A program made the position numbers and the translations under genes. From the NCBI GenBank assembly GCA_003512955.1, contig DOTG01000008.1, positions 1-64,000 on the forward strand: 64,000 nucleotides of DNA, given 5' to 3'. Each line of letters starts with the position of its first letter. Position 1 is the stretch's first letter. Positions 53,429 through 62,297 of this stretch are shown piece after piece. The notes beneath the pieces were generated by a model. That model was not told the DNA's origin. It worked only from the letters and a program-made list of their open reading frames with translations, and did no database searches. The stretch comes from Marinilabiliales bacterium. GTDB lineage: Bacteria; Bacteroidota; Bacteroidia; Bacteroidales; SZUA-534.

Positions 53429-55432
53429 CTATTGTTTTTCGTGCCAGAAATTTTTCTCTGAAGGCACTTCTCTTTTTCCACTTTTTAATTCTTCCATCTC
53501 CAGGCGGAGCATATAGCCGCCACCAGCCTGAAAGAAACCTACCTTAATAGGATGGAAACCTTTGTGCAAAAATATCAGCCCTTCGCGTTCAATGACTGCA
53601 TGACGGCCATCGTTTTCAATGATAGTTTTTCCATCAATAACCAGGTTTGAACCGTCGTCGGAAGAAAGGTAAAAGTTATACATGCCTGTGTGTTCGATTT
53701 TGATATAACCTTCGAAGTTCAAACCTACGTTCATTGTTTTCTTTCCAATAGGAAAATCAATTTGGCTGGTTAATCCGGTTTCACTTGGTTTCATGTTTAT
53801 AAATTCGGTCAAATTGGTAAAAGAGCCATCAAACAGTTCGTAGTTAAGCCCTGGGACTGGATTTTTCAATTGGATGGAATTATCATAGGTTTCCAGCTCA
53901 CCCTCTAACTCGATTGTTACAACTGAATGTGGCGGCATTTCAATCACCAATTGGCCGTTGTTTATTTTGAAGGCCGAAAATGGTTGAAGGCCTAAGGCAT
54001 CGGGTTTTTCAAAACTGTTGTAAGCATTAAGGCTATTGGCAGTTACAATTTGGCCGCTCCCTTTTGACGGCTTGTACCCTTTGAGATGGCACGTGAGCAT
54101 CTTTGTTTCGGTAGCATGTAGGTTACAAACCGAGATGTGCATTTTTCCTGTTTTGTCAATAGAACCCGAAAGGCTCAACGAGGGAACCGAATCGCCACCG
54201 TAGCTATACTTGTCGCACTCCAATGTTGATGGAACCAAATACGCATCTTGATGCACTTTATACATATCAAACACGTGGTAGGTGGGAGTGAGCAGCATTT
54301 TGTCGCCTTTGGTAAGAATCATTGATTGCAGCACGTTCACCACCTGTGCAATGGCCGCCATTTTCACCCGGTCGGCATGGTTTTGGAAAATATTCAGGTT
54401 TATGCCTGCCACCAACGCATCGCGCAGCGAATTCTGTTGAAACAGGAAGCCGGGGTTGGTTCCGGGCTCTACCTGGTACCACGTCCCCCATTCGTCAACT
54501 ACCAAGGCTATGTTTTTTGCCGGATCGTACTTGTCCATAATTGCGGAATGTTTTGAAACAATCTCTTCCATCAGTGAGGTTTTTTTCATTACCTCAAACC
54601 AACCGTCTTCTTTAAAATCGGTTGCCGATGAACCGGTCATCCAGGTGTAGTAATGCAGCGAAAGGCCCCAAAAATTGGAACCTAATTCTTTCATCACCAC
54701 ATCGGTCCAGTTGTAATCGTCGCCATTGGGGCCTACTGCTATCATGTTCAAGCGGTTGCTGCCGTAGCTGCGCAAAAAATTGGAATAATGCAGGGCCTGG
54801 TCGGAATAGTATTGGGGTTTCATGCGGCCACCGCATCCCCACGATTCATTGCCCACGCCCCAATATTTTACCCCCCACGATTTTTCGCGGCCATTGGCTT
54901 TGCGCAAAGTGGTCATGGGGCTTTCGTTGTCGGAGTTCAGGTATTCAACCCACTGCGACATTTCCTGAACCGTGCCGCTGCCCAGGTTTCCGCTAATGTA
55001 TGGTTCGCATCCAATCTGGCTGCAAAGTTCCATGAACTCATGCGTGCCAAAGCTGTTGTCCTCGGTAACACCGCCCCAGTTGGTGTTAATCATTTTCGGG
55101 CGGTCGGCTTTTGGGCCAATGCCATCCATCCAGTGGTACTCGTCGGCAAAGCAACCGCCCGGCCAGCGCATGGATGGGACCTGGATTTTTTTGAGGGCTT
55201 CCATTACATCGGTGCGGATGCCATTTTTATTGGGGATGGTTGAGTTTTCGCCCACCCACATACCATCGTAAATACAGTTTCCGAGGTGTTCTGAAAACTG
55301 GCTGTAGATTAACCGGTTTATCTTTTGGTCAATCTTTGTGGCATCAATAGTTGCAGTGTTTGTGATTTGTGCCCATAGTGTGCCCAATGATAAAAGAAGG
55401 GTTGCGGTTGTAATTAACAATAGTTTTTTCAT
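53429..55432 (-). CDS. GH51 alpha-L-arabinofuranosidase with C-terminal PA14-like domain
   Basis: A 667-residue exported enzyme with signal peptide MKKLLLITTATLLLSLGTLWAQ. The GH51 barrel starts at FSEHLGNCIYDGMWVGE and includes MRWPGGCFADEYHW. The acid/base is Glu ~194 (GVGNESWG) and the nucleophile is Glu ~313 (VVDEWGTW). The accessory beta-sandwich domain (~395-510) is followed at ~525-650 by a PA14-like carbohydrate-binding domain (EGYIKIEHTGMYNFYLSSDD, HKGFHPIKVGFFQ). It probably releases arabinofuranose from arabinan or arabinogalactan. GC content is visibly higher here than in the left half of the window. A 113-bp gap separates it from the GH92 gene. Confidence 0.92.
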   Translation of the reverse strand: MKKLLLITTATLLLSLGTLWAQITNTATIDATKIDQKINRLIYSQFSEHLGNCIYDGMWVGENSTIPNKNGIRTDVMEALKKIQVPSMRWPGGCFADEYHWMDGIGPKADRPKMINTNWGGVTEDNSFGTHEFMELCSQIGCEPYISGNLGSGTVQEMSQWVEYLNSDNESPMTTLRKANGREKSWGVKYWGVGNESWGCGGRMKPQYYSDQALHYSNFLRSYGSNRLNMIAVGPNGDDYNWTDVVMKELGSNFWGLSLHYYTWMTGSSATDFKEDGWFEVMKKTSLMEEIVSKHSAIMDKYDPAKNIALVVDEWGTWYQVEPGTNPGFLFQQNSLRDALVAGINLNIFQNHADRVKMAAIAQVVNVLQSMILTKGDKMLLTPTYHVFDMYKVHQDAYLVPSTLECDKYSYGGDSVPSLSLSGSIDKTGKMHISVCNLHATETKMLTCHLKGYKPSKGSGQIVTANSLNAYNSFEKPDALGLQPFSAFKINNGQLVIEMPPHSVVTIELEGELETYDNSIQLKNPVPGLNYELFDGSFTNLTEFINMKPSETGLTSQIDFPIGKKTMNVGLNFEGYIKIEHTGMYNFYLSSDDGSNLVIDGKTIIENDGRHAVIEREGLIFLHKGFHPIKVGFFQAGGGYMLRLEMEELKSGKREVPSEKNFWHEKQ

Positions 55433-55545
55433 CTTTTTAAAGTTTATGACTTACCTGAAAAAATTGGCACATTTTTACTCTATTCCTCATGTGTATCCAT
55501 ATTATTTCAGATAGGGGGTCTGTTTCGTTTCAATTTTAAGTTAAA

Positions 55546-57885
55546 TTATTTATTAAAGCGAGTTGTATTGGGTTTGCTTCCCATTTTAAGCGAAATTAAA
55601 GCACCTTTGTTTATGTCGGAATGCTTGAACCAAACTGTTTTCAAGGGTTGCCCGTTTAAAGTTGCCTGTTGTATAAAAGGGGAATTGCTATTATTTCCAT
55701 TGCAAGTTATGGTGAATGCAGGCGATTGATAAAATTCCGATTGCAGGTGGATGGTGACTTTATCAAACAAAGGGCTTCCCAGTTCATAGAGCGGATCTTC
55801 CCCGCAACCGCCGCTCATTTGGAAAATGCCCATTTTCATAAGAACAGCCAGCGAACCCATGAGCCCTTGGTCCTCGTCGCCTTGGTAGCCAAGGTAAGGC
55901 GATAAGCCCGAAAAAACACTGTCAACCACGGTGCGGCTCCAGTATTGCGTGAGCCACGGAGCACCGGCGTGGTTAAAAATAAAAGCGGCATGGCTGTTGG
56001 GCTGGTTCGAGTAATTTATCCACGTGCGGCGGTCGTTCACATATTTCAGTCCGGTAAATGCTTCCTTTTCGGGATGTTCGTTGCAGAAACCAAATTCCCT
56101 TGTCAGTTCAAACTCGCGGTTCAAACGGGAAATAGCGGAATCGGCACCGCCCAGCAACTCAAAAAGCGCAGGCAGGTTGTGTGGCACAAACCATGTATAC
56201 TGTGCGCCATTTCCTTCAATAAACCCATTGTCGTATAGCAAAGGATCAAAGGGTGTTTTCCAGTTTCCTGATTTATCCTTCGGAATCATAAATCCCAATT
56301 CAGGATTAAACAGGTTTTTAAAATTATCGGACTGTTGAATGAATGTATTGTAATCGTCCATTTTACCCAACAATTTTGCCAATTGTGCCAAACACCAATC
56401 CTGATAAGAATTTTCGAGCGTAATGGCGGCCCCGTCCTGGTGGCTACCGTAAATGGTGTCGGAAAGCGGGTAGGGTACGTATCCGTTCTGGATGTACCAT
56501 TCCAGACCACCGCCATTTGTGGTACTATGTTCGTAACCAACCTTACTCATCATCCCGCCGGGCAGGTGGTTTTTCTTCAATCCTGCATAAGCCAGGTTTA
56601 TATCGAACCCACGGATTCCTTTTTGCCAGGTGCTTACAAAGAATGGGGTGCTTGAAGCCCCTGTCATCACGAACGTATAGTTGCCGCCCGATGGGCCGCG
56701 CGGAATGAGCCCCCCGTTTTTGTAATATTCCAGAAAAGAGTTGCAAAATTCCTGGGCAACTTCCGGATAAACCAACTGCCACAAAGTATTCAACGTCCAC
56801 TGTGCGCCCCAAAAGGCATCGGAGTTGTACATGTTGAATTTTGGTTTGCCTTGTTCATTGAGCGGGAGCTGGCGGATTATTTTCTCAGGCCCGGTCAAAT
56901 CGGCATATTTGCCATCGGCATCACTTATAATGCGGCGCCCCATAATGGCATGATACAAGTCGGAGTAAAAGCGCCGTTGCTGTTGCTCGGTTCCTCCTTC
57001 AATTTCGATGCGCGAAAGCATGTCGTTCCAATGGTTGTCGGCCTCTTGGGCTACCTGATTGAAATCCCAGCCGGGCATTTCGGTTTCCAGATTTTTTGCA
57101 GCCCCCGCTTCGTCGGTAAACGAAACGGCTACTTTCATCAATAAAGGTTCGTCCAAATTTTCATTGAATTCAACCAAAATGTTACCGTTTTCGCCTTTCC
57201 ATTCGGTTGAAGGGGAAATTCCATGGGCCGTTGAAAGGTGGATTAATTTTATAGGTTGGCTGAAGCGGGCACAAAAATAGACGGTTGTGGGTTTTGGGCG
57301 GCGCATGGTTGGGCTGTTTACCATGAATCCGGTAATTTCATTTTCAGTGGTTTGTTTAAAACCTCCTTCAATTAATTCCGCCGGGCCTAATTGCTTCGAA
57401 AGCTGGAACACCACTCCGTTTTTTGTGTTTTCAGGAAATTTATACCGATGTGCGCCCACACGGTTTGTGGCGGTTAGTTCGGCTTTTATTTGGTAGCGTT
57501 CAAGCAAAACCGAATGATACCCGGGTTTTACGGTTTCTGTTTGGTGCGAAAACACTGACGACCAATCGGCAAATATAGAATCCCTGTTTTCATCCGTAAA
57601 GGTAACAGGCATTACGGCCACGCCCGAAAGCTGCCATTCGTGGATGTGGCTGAAATCGCGGATGGTATCCACTCCATACCGGTAGCCGCTTTTCCATTCG
57701 CCATCAATTTTTGTGTCGGGGAAAAGGCTCACCATACCAAAGGGCCTACATGCCGATGAAAAATAAAACCACCGCGACCACGCCGAACCCATTTGCGGAT
57801 AAACCAAATCGACCGGACGGGATGTTTCATTTTTGTTACAGCTAAAAAGCATAACAAAAGTGGCTATATAAAGTAAGCCTTTCAT
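55546..57885 (-). CDS. Divergent GH92 enzyme (alpha-mannosidase family), lipoprotein
   Basis: A ~779-residue lipoprotein (MKGLLYIATFVMLFSC). I chose the ATG at 57885, 11 bp after the upstream gene, because it directly precedes the leader; an upstream ATG at 57906 overlaps that gene. GH92 hallmarks are YPQMGSAWSRWFYFSSACRPFGM, SGYRYGVDTIRDFSHIHEWQLSG, YLGYQGDEDQGLMGS and the end ATLNGQPLKTVWFKHSDINKG. GH92 enzymes are Ca-dependent inverting alpha-mannosidases. The segment that usually reads NEPSHH here reads NQPNSHAAFIFNHAG, putting Gln at the presumed catalytic-acid position (codon near 56010). The WDTFR motif is replaced by SDAFWGAQWT. The substrate may therefore be unusual; see findings. 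Confidence 0.85.
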   Translation of the reverse strand: MKGLLYIATFVMLFSCNKNETSRPVDLVYPQMGSAWSRWFYFSSACRPFGMVSLFPDTKIDGEWKSGYRYGVDTIRDFSHIHEWQLSGVAVMPVTFTDENRDSIFADWSSVFSHQTETVKPGYHSVLLERYQIKAELTATNRVGAHRYKFPENTKNGVVFQLSKQLGPAELIEGGFKQTTENEITGFMVNSPTMRRPKPTTVYFCARFSQPIKLIHLSTAHGISPSTEWKGENGNILVEFNENLDEPLLMKVAVSFTDEAGAAKNLETEMPGWDFNQVAQEADNHWNDMLSRIEIEGGTEQQQRRFYSDLYHAIMGRRIISDADGKYADLTGPEKIIRQLPLNEQGKPKFNMYNSDAFWGAQWTLNTLWQLVYPEVAQEFCNSFLEYYKNGGLIPRGPSGGNYTFVMTGASSTPFFVSTWQKGIRGFDINLAYAGLKKNHLPGGMMSKVGYEHSTTNGGGLEWYIQNGYVPYPLSDTIYGSHQDGAAITLENSYQDWCLAQLAKLLGKMDDYNTFIQQSDNFKNLFNPELGFMIPKDKSGNWKTPFDPLLYDNGFIEGNGAQYTWFVPHNLPALFELLGGADSAISRLNREFELTREFGFCNEHPEKEAFTGLKYVNDRRTWINYSNQPNSHAAFIFNHAGAPWLTQYWSRTVVDSVFSGLSPYLGYQGDEDQGLMGSLAVLMKMGIFQMSGGCGEDPLYELGSPLFDKVTIHLQSEFYQSPAFTITCNGNNSNSPFIQQATLNGQPLKTVWFKHSDINKGALISLKMGSKPNTTRFNK

Positions 57886-57896
57886 TGGCTTGTTTA

Positions 57897-59426
57897 TCAG
57901 TTCCATGTATAAATGCCTTTTGAATCAGGGTAAGGTAATCGTATGTTTTTAGATGAAAAACCGGTTACATTTTTAAGAATAAGGTTCGGCATTACACTGT
58001 CGTTCAACAAGGTAAGCCCTTCAATTAGTAAACTGTCAACCTGGTTGAAAGCCATTGCCGGACGGTAATCGCTGCCATTTTTTGATATTTTAACATTTTG
58101 CCATTTCAGGCCCTTTACATGGCGGACATAAAAACCCCAAACAGGCAGTTCGCCAAACATGGAAAATTCGGGATAACCCGCTTCGTTTTCGGTCGCTTCG
58201 TCCAGTTTCCGCCAATCGGTAAAAGCCGTTTCCAGGTTGCCGCCCCCTTGGTAAACCATTTCAATGTTTTCGAGGGTTACGTTTTCAACCAAATGCCCCG
58301 GAAGCCCGGTAATTGACGAAGGAAACACATTGTGCGGATATTTTTGGAGCGGGCCTTCAAGCGGATAGCCAATGTCGGGTTTTCCTGCGGGTATTTCAGC
58401 ATAAAGATTGCCGATATAGACTTTCTTCAATGAACCAACCGCTCCGTCTTTATTGCGATGTCCCAATTTTATGAAAATGGCATTACCCGTGTTTTTTGCG
58501 GTGATGTTGCGCACATCAATGTTTTCAAGCACTCCACCATCGACACATTCAATAGCCACCGCCGATCGGTATGTATCGTAAATAAAAAGATTACGGACAG
58601 TAATGTTTTTGAATCCCCCGTGAGAACCTGTCCCAATTTTGAATCCACTGGCACTGCTACGGATGGTACAGTTTTCCACCGTTATATTTTCGCAAATGCC
58701 TTTTATTGGGCCTTCCGACTTGAGGCAGATGCCGTCATCGGCGCTATCAATGTGGCAACCCGAAATGAGGACACCGTTGCAGTTAACCACATCAATACCG
58801 TCGTTGTTCCAATACACGCTGCTTTCCACGGTTAGGCTGTCAACACTTATTTGCCGGGAATTCCGGAAGGTTAATACCCAACTTGTACTGTTTTTTAAGA
58901 TAACTCCCGAAACCGAAATATTTGCACATTCCGAAAAAGCGACCAATTCAGGGCGCGAATGTTCCCGGGGGCGTTTAATGTTGTACTGATCATCATTTAA
59001 GCGGCCTGAGCGCAACTGTTTGTATAAATCTTTAACCACTTCGGCGCCTTGTCCGTCAATAATTCCCTGTCCGGTAATGGAAATGTGGTGCTGATGATCT
59101 GCCGAGATGAGCGCAAACGCCGTATCTTGGCCATAATGCAACCGGTTGGTACTTCCCAATAACCGGGCTCCTTTTTCGAGGTGCAATTCCACGTCGTTTT
59201 TAAGAAACAGGGCACCTGTTAAAAATTGCCCGCAAGGGATAATTACTGTTCCGCCTCCGTTTGCTGATGCTTTGTCGATGGCTTTTTGGATGAAGGTGGT
59301 ATTCAGTGTTTCGGCATCGCCGATGGCTCCCAGTTTTTCAATATTGTAGAGGCTTGAATTGCACGATAAAAAAAGGAATACCAAAGAGTACAATAAAGCT
59401 ATACCAGAAAGCTTACTTCTTATCAT
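57897..59426 (-). CDS. GH28-like polygalacturonase-family lipoprotein
   Basis: A ~509-residue right-handed beta-helix enzyme. I chose the ATG at 59426 because MIRSKLSGIALLYSLVFLFLSC is a complete lipoprotein leader; an in-frame ATG at 59459 adds eleven residues. Family signs are YNIEKLGAIGDAETLNTTFIQ, GGGTVIIPCGQFLTGALFLK, NNDGIDVVNCNGVLISGC and IDSADDGICLKSEG, which supply the catalytic aspartates. As in the leaderless paralogue at 45716-47119, the canonical GHG and RIK motifs are not evident (SGFKIGTGSHGG, RSAVAIEC). It probably cleaves galacturonic-acid-type linkages at the cell envelope. It lies 11 bp from the GH92 gene. Confidence 0.85.
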   Translation of the reverse strand: MIRSKLSGIALLYSLVFLFLSCNSSLYNIEKLGAIGDAETLNTTFIQKAIDKASANGGGTVIIPCGQFLTGALFLKNDVELHLEKGARLLGSTNRLHYGQDTAFALISADHQHHISITGQGIIDGQGAEVVKDLYKQLRSGRLNDDQYNIKRPREHSRPELVAFSECANISVSGVILKNSTSWVLTFRNSRQISVDSLTVESSVYWNNDGIDVVNCNGVLISGCHIDSADDGICLKSEGPIKGICENITVENCTIRSSASGFKIGTGSHGGFKNITVRNLFIYDTYRSAVAIECVDGGVLENIDVRNITAKNTGNAIFIKLGHRNKDGAVGSLKKVYIGNLYAEIPAGKPDIGYPLEGPLQKYPHNVFPSSITGLPGHLVENVTLENIEMVYQGGGNLETAFTDWRKLDEATENEAGYPEFSMFGELPVWGFYVRHVKGLKWQNVKISKNGSDYRPAMAFNQVDSLLIEGLTLLNDSVMPNLILKNVTGFSSKNIRLPYPDSKGIYTWN

Positions 59427-59516
59427 TATTGTTAAAAAACTATTCCTACTATTTTTCATCCGTCTTTTGTATCTCTGTTTATTCGGAGTGCGACTTAAAG
59501 TTGCGCCCCGAATAAA

Positions 59517-62282
59517 CTATTGCTTTTTTATCTCCAATTTACACGACTTATTACTTGCCGGAAGTTCAATTTCCAGTAATCCAGGGTACCGGCTTTGGGC
59601 AATTATTTTTTTACCGTTAATCAATACATCATAAGTAAAATTTGGATTCAGGCACACCAACATGCTGCGTTTGCGGGCATGGGTAGCATCGTCAAACGAA
59701 AGGCTGGCTTGGTAGGCCGAATGGTCGCTGTTGAACGATTGGCTTTCAATCCAAACTTCGAAACCGGTGGTAACGGTGCCTGGTTTGAAGTAGGCGGCAT
59801 ACCAGTTGAGTACCGGGGCCGACAAAGCTCCAAACTGGTGCCAGCCTGCACCACGGGCAGTTTTTGCAAACCAGTGTTCGTAAGTAAAATAGGTTTCGTC
59901 GGTTTCACTTTTCCAAACATTCAACGCCCGTTCAGCAATTTTCCAGGCCAAATCGAGCCGACCCAAATCGAACATGGTTTTCCACATAAACCATTGGTGG
60001 GGCATCCACACGGCACCGTTCCAATACCCGTCGATGCGGTAATAGGGCGCTTGTTTGTCAACCACACAAATTCCGGCTTTGCTCCACATGTGTTCTTCAG
60101 AAAATATTTTACCGAGCAGTATTTCTTCCTGTTCAGGGGTGCAGATTCCTGAAAATATGGGATAGGCACCATCCAAGCCCATGTTGTAATTTGCTCCACT
60201 GTTTGGGTCAGTGTAAAAAGTTTTGGGGTTTCCGAGCGAATCGTGGACTAGGTAACTGAAATACCCGCTTTTTGCATCCCAAGCTACTGTTTGTAGGGCT
60301 TTGGTAAAGGTTTTAATATCGTTGTCGTAGGCTTTTACATCGGTTTGGTTGCCTGTTTCAGTGGCCGCTTTCCGTAATATTTTGGCAACACGGATTATAT
60401 GTGACGTGGTTATTACCGGCGAAACGGTGGCTTCCAAATGGTTATCGCGCACGGCTTTTTGCGGGGGATAATCGTCCCAGCCTCCCGAATTGTAAAAGTA
60501 ATCCCATGTTTTGAGTAAATCCGATTTGAATGGGTTGGTGGTAGAACTGCCCGAATGGCCCGCCATAAATTCATAGTATTGTTTCAGCCGCGGATAAAAA
60601 TAAGTAAGCAATTCCTTCGACTGTGTTTTGTTCCAGAGGTCGTAAAAAGCGTACATCTGCACGGGTACCGGCGAGCCGTGGTGGATGAATGCCGATTGGC
60701 TTCCCACAGGTGTAGTATAGGTATTCAAAAACTGAATGGATTTATCGATATCAATTTCAGACAATCCTAAGGCAATGAAGCCAGCATCCCATGTGTATAG
60801 GCTGTTCCACCATTTTCCGGGGGCAAAGTGGCGGATATATTCTCCCTGGGTGTAAATGGGATACACAATGTTGTATTGCAATGCGGCCTTCATCATGTTC
60901 TGGCTGAACTGGAACGGCTGGCCTTGCGGTAAATCGCCCTCAAAACTGTTTTCGGCTTTTTTTTCTTTTAAAATAAAACTTTTTGGGTTTTGGTTGAATT
61001 GGGCCAGTTGGTTTTCGACCTGCGATTTAGTTCCGGTACAAATAATGCTGTAAACGGTGCGACTGCTCATTGGTTCCAGTTCTACCGGGCGCATAAACAC
61101 ATTTAGGTAATGGCCCTTTTCATCGCCCGGAAAAACAAGGTAGTTATGCTCGTGCACATATTTTTTGAAAATCACATCCAATTCCTCATCCAAAATTTCG
61201 CGTACAAACGATGATGGATAATCCCACGCCATTCCGTAATAAACATCCACATCGGGGTATTTTAGCAACAGGGTTCCAGCTTGCAGGTCTTTAACAAATT
61301 CAGGGATATATTTCTTCGCAAGGGGCACTATTTCAATGGATTTAGAATCGCTTACGGAACCCATAAAAAAACCATCGAGTTCAATTTCACAGCCTCCGGC
61401 GGCAATTAGTTTTAGTTCTGCTTTATTTTTATCGCATTTAAATGGGACTTGTATCAGTTCAAACTTGCCGGTTCCTTTCAGTTGAAGAGTTTCATTTGCC
61501 AATCCGGAAACTATCAAAGTGTTGGAATTGTTCTCTTTCATGCGGTACCGTAAAGTAAGAATCCCCTCTTTTTCATTTTCATGGAGCGGAATGTTGTATG
61601 CAACCCAATCGCCCTTATCGTTTCCAAATCCCTTACCAACGCCATTCCCATTTAAAAAATCGGCATTTCGGACCTCACCACGGAACCAACCATCGTAAAC
61701 AAGATTGTCCGATGGGCGGGGATTGGCAAATTGCAGGTTAGAATATGAAACGGCGTTAATAAACGAAACATTGCCGGAATGAACGGCCTGAACATTGGCA
61801 TAAGGTTCCGGATAGTTGATGAACCCGGCCAGATTCAATTGCAGTTCTTGGGGCAACAGGGTTTGGTTTACACATTGCATGCTTACCAATACCGTTGAAG
61901 TATCTAAAGTTGAATAAGTTACATCGACATATACTTTGTCTTTCCATTCCAATTCGTACCGGTAGGTAACTTTCGACAATTCTTTGTTAATGTCCCACGG
62001 GTAATAACCCGATTCAAACAGTACGTTGGGCACCATCACCCGGTTGCGGTAATATCCTGGCAGGGCGGCAACATCGAAGCGCATGCCTGTTGAAATTTCG
62101 GGAATGTGCGAAATGCCGGCATATTTTTTTGAATAAGGCCCCCAGTTGGGAAGCGCAATTACATCGTGGGTGTGTTCTAATTTACTGAACATGGATTGAT
62201 ACGGGCTTTCCTTCTGTGCCAAAACATCAGGTACCCAAAACATTCCTAAAATCAAACTGAAGAGAAAAATAAGGTACTTCAT
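59517..62282 (-). CDS. GH63/MGH1-like (alpha/alpha)6-barrel glycosidase, exported
   Basis: A 921-residue exported protein (leader MKYLIFLFSLILGMFWVPDVLAQ). The N-terminal ~400 residues are beta-sandwich sequence. From ~440 a helical barrel of the GH63/mannosylglycerate-hydrolase-like clan appears: WWNSLYTWDAGFIALGLSEID (candidate acid Asp), YRIDGYWNGAVWMPHQWF and TYEHWFAKTARGAGWHQFG (candidate base Glu), then a short C-terminal beta domain. Related enzymes cleave alpha-glucosides, glucosylglycerate or uncommon disaccharides. The actual bond cut is not predictable from the sequence alone. It lies 15 bp from the phosphatase gene and upstream of the GH28-like gene. Confidence 0.8.
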   Translation of the reverse strand: MKYLIFLFSLILGMFWVPDVLAQKESPYQSMFSKLEHTHDVIALPNWGPYSKKYAGISHIPEISTGMRFDVAALPGYYRNRVMVPNVLFESGYYPWDINKELSKVTYRYELEWKDKVYVDVTYSTLDTSTVLVSMQCVNQTLLPQELQLNLAGFINYPEPYANVQAVHSGNVSFINAVSYSNLQFANPRPSDNLVYDGWFRGEVRNADFLNGNGVGKGFGNDKGDWVAYNIPLHENEKEGILTLRYRMKENNSNTLIVSGLANETLQLKGTGKFELIQVPFKCDKNKAELKLIAAGGCEIELDGFFMGSVSDSKSIEIVPLAKKYIPEFVKDLQAGTLLLKYPDVDVYYGMAWDYPSSFVREILDEELDVIFKKYVHEHNYLVFPGDEKGHYLNVFMRPVELEPMSSRTVYSIICTGTKSQVENQLAQFNQNPKSFILKEKKAENSFEGDLPQGQPFQFSQNMMKAALQYNIVYPIYTQGEYIRHFAPGKWWNSLYTWDAGFIALGLSEIDIDKSIQFLNTYTTPVGSQSAFIHHGSPVPVQMYAFYDLWNKTQSKELLTYFYPRLKQYYEFMAGHSGSSTTNPFKSDLLKTWDYFYNSGGWDDYPPQKAVRDNHLEATVSPVITTSHIIRVAKILRKAATETGNQTDVKAYDNDIKTFTKALQTVAWDAKSGYFSYLVHDSLGNPKTFYTDPNSGANYNMGLDGAYPIFSGICTPEQEEILLGKIFSEEHMWSKAGICVVDKQAPYYRIDGYWNGAVWMPHQWFMWKTMFDLGRLDLAWKIAERALNVWKSETDETYFTYEHWFAKTARGAGWHQFGALSAPVLNWYAAYFKPGTVTTGFEVWIESQSFNSDHSAYQASLSFDDATHARKRSMLVCLNPNFTYDVLINGKKIIAQSRYPGLLEIELPASNKSCKLEIKKQ

Positions 62283-62297
62283 GGTATAAAAGCTAAA

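Noticed and set aside
54322..55243. Several long + strand frames opposite the GH51 gene
   Set aside because: They overlap a fully supported GH51 coding sequence with intact catalytic motifs. Higher GC in this stretch removes stop codons in other frames.
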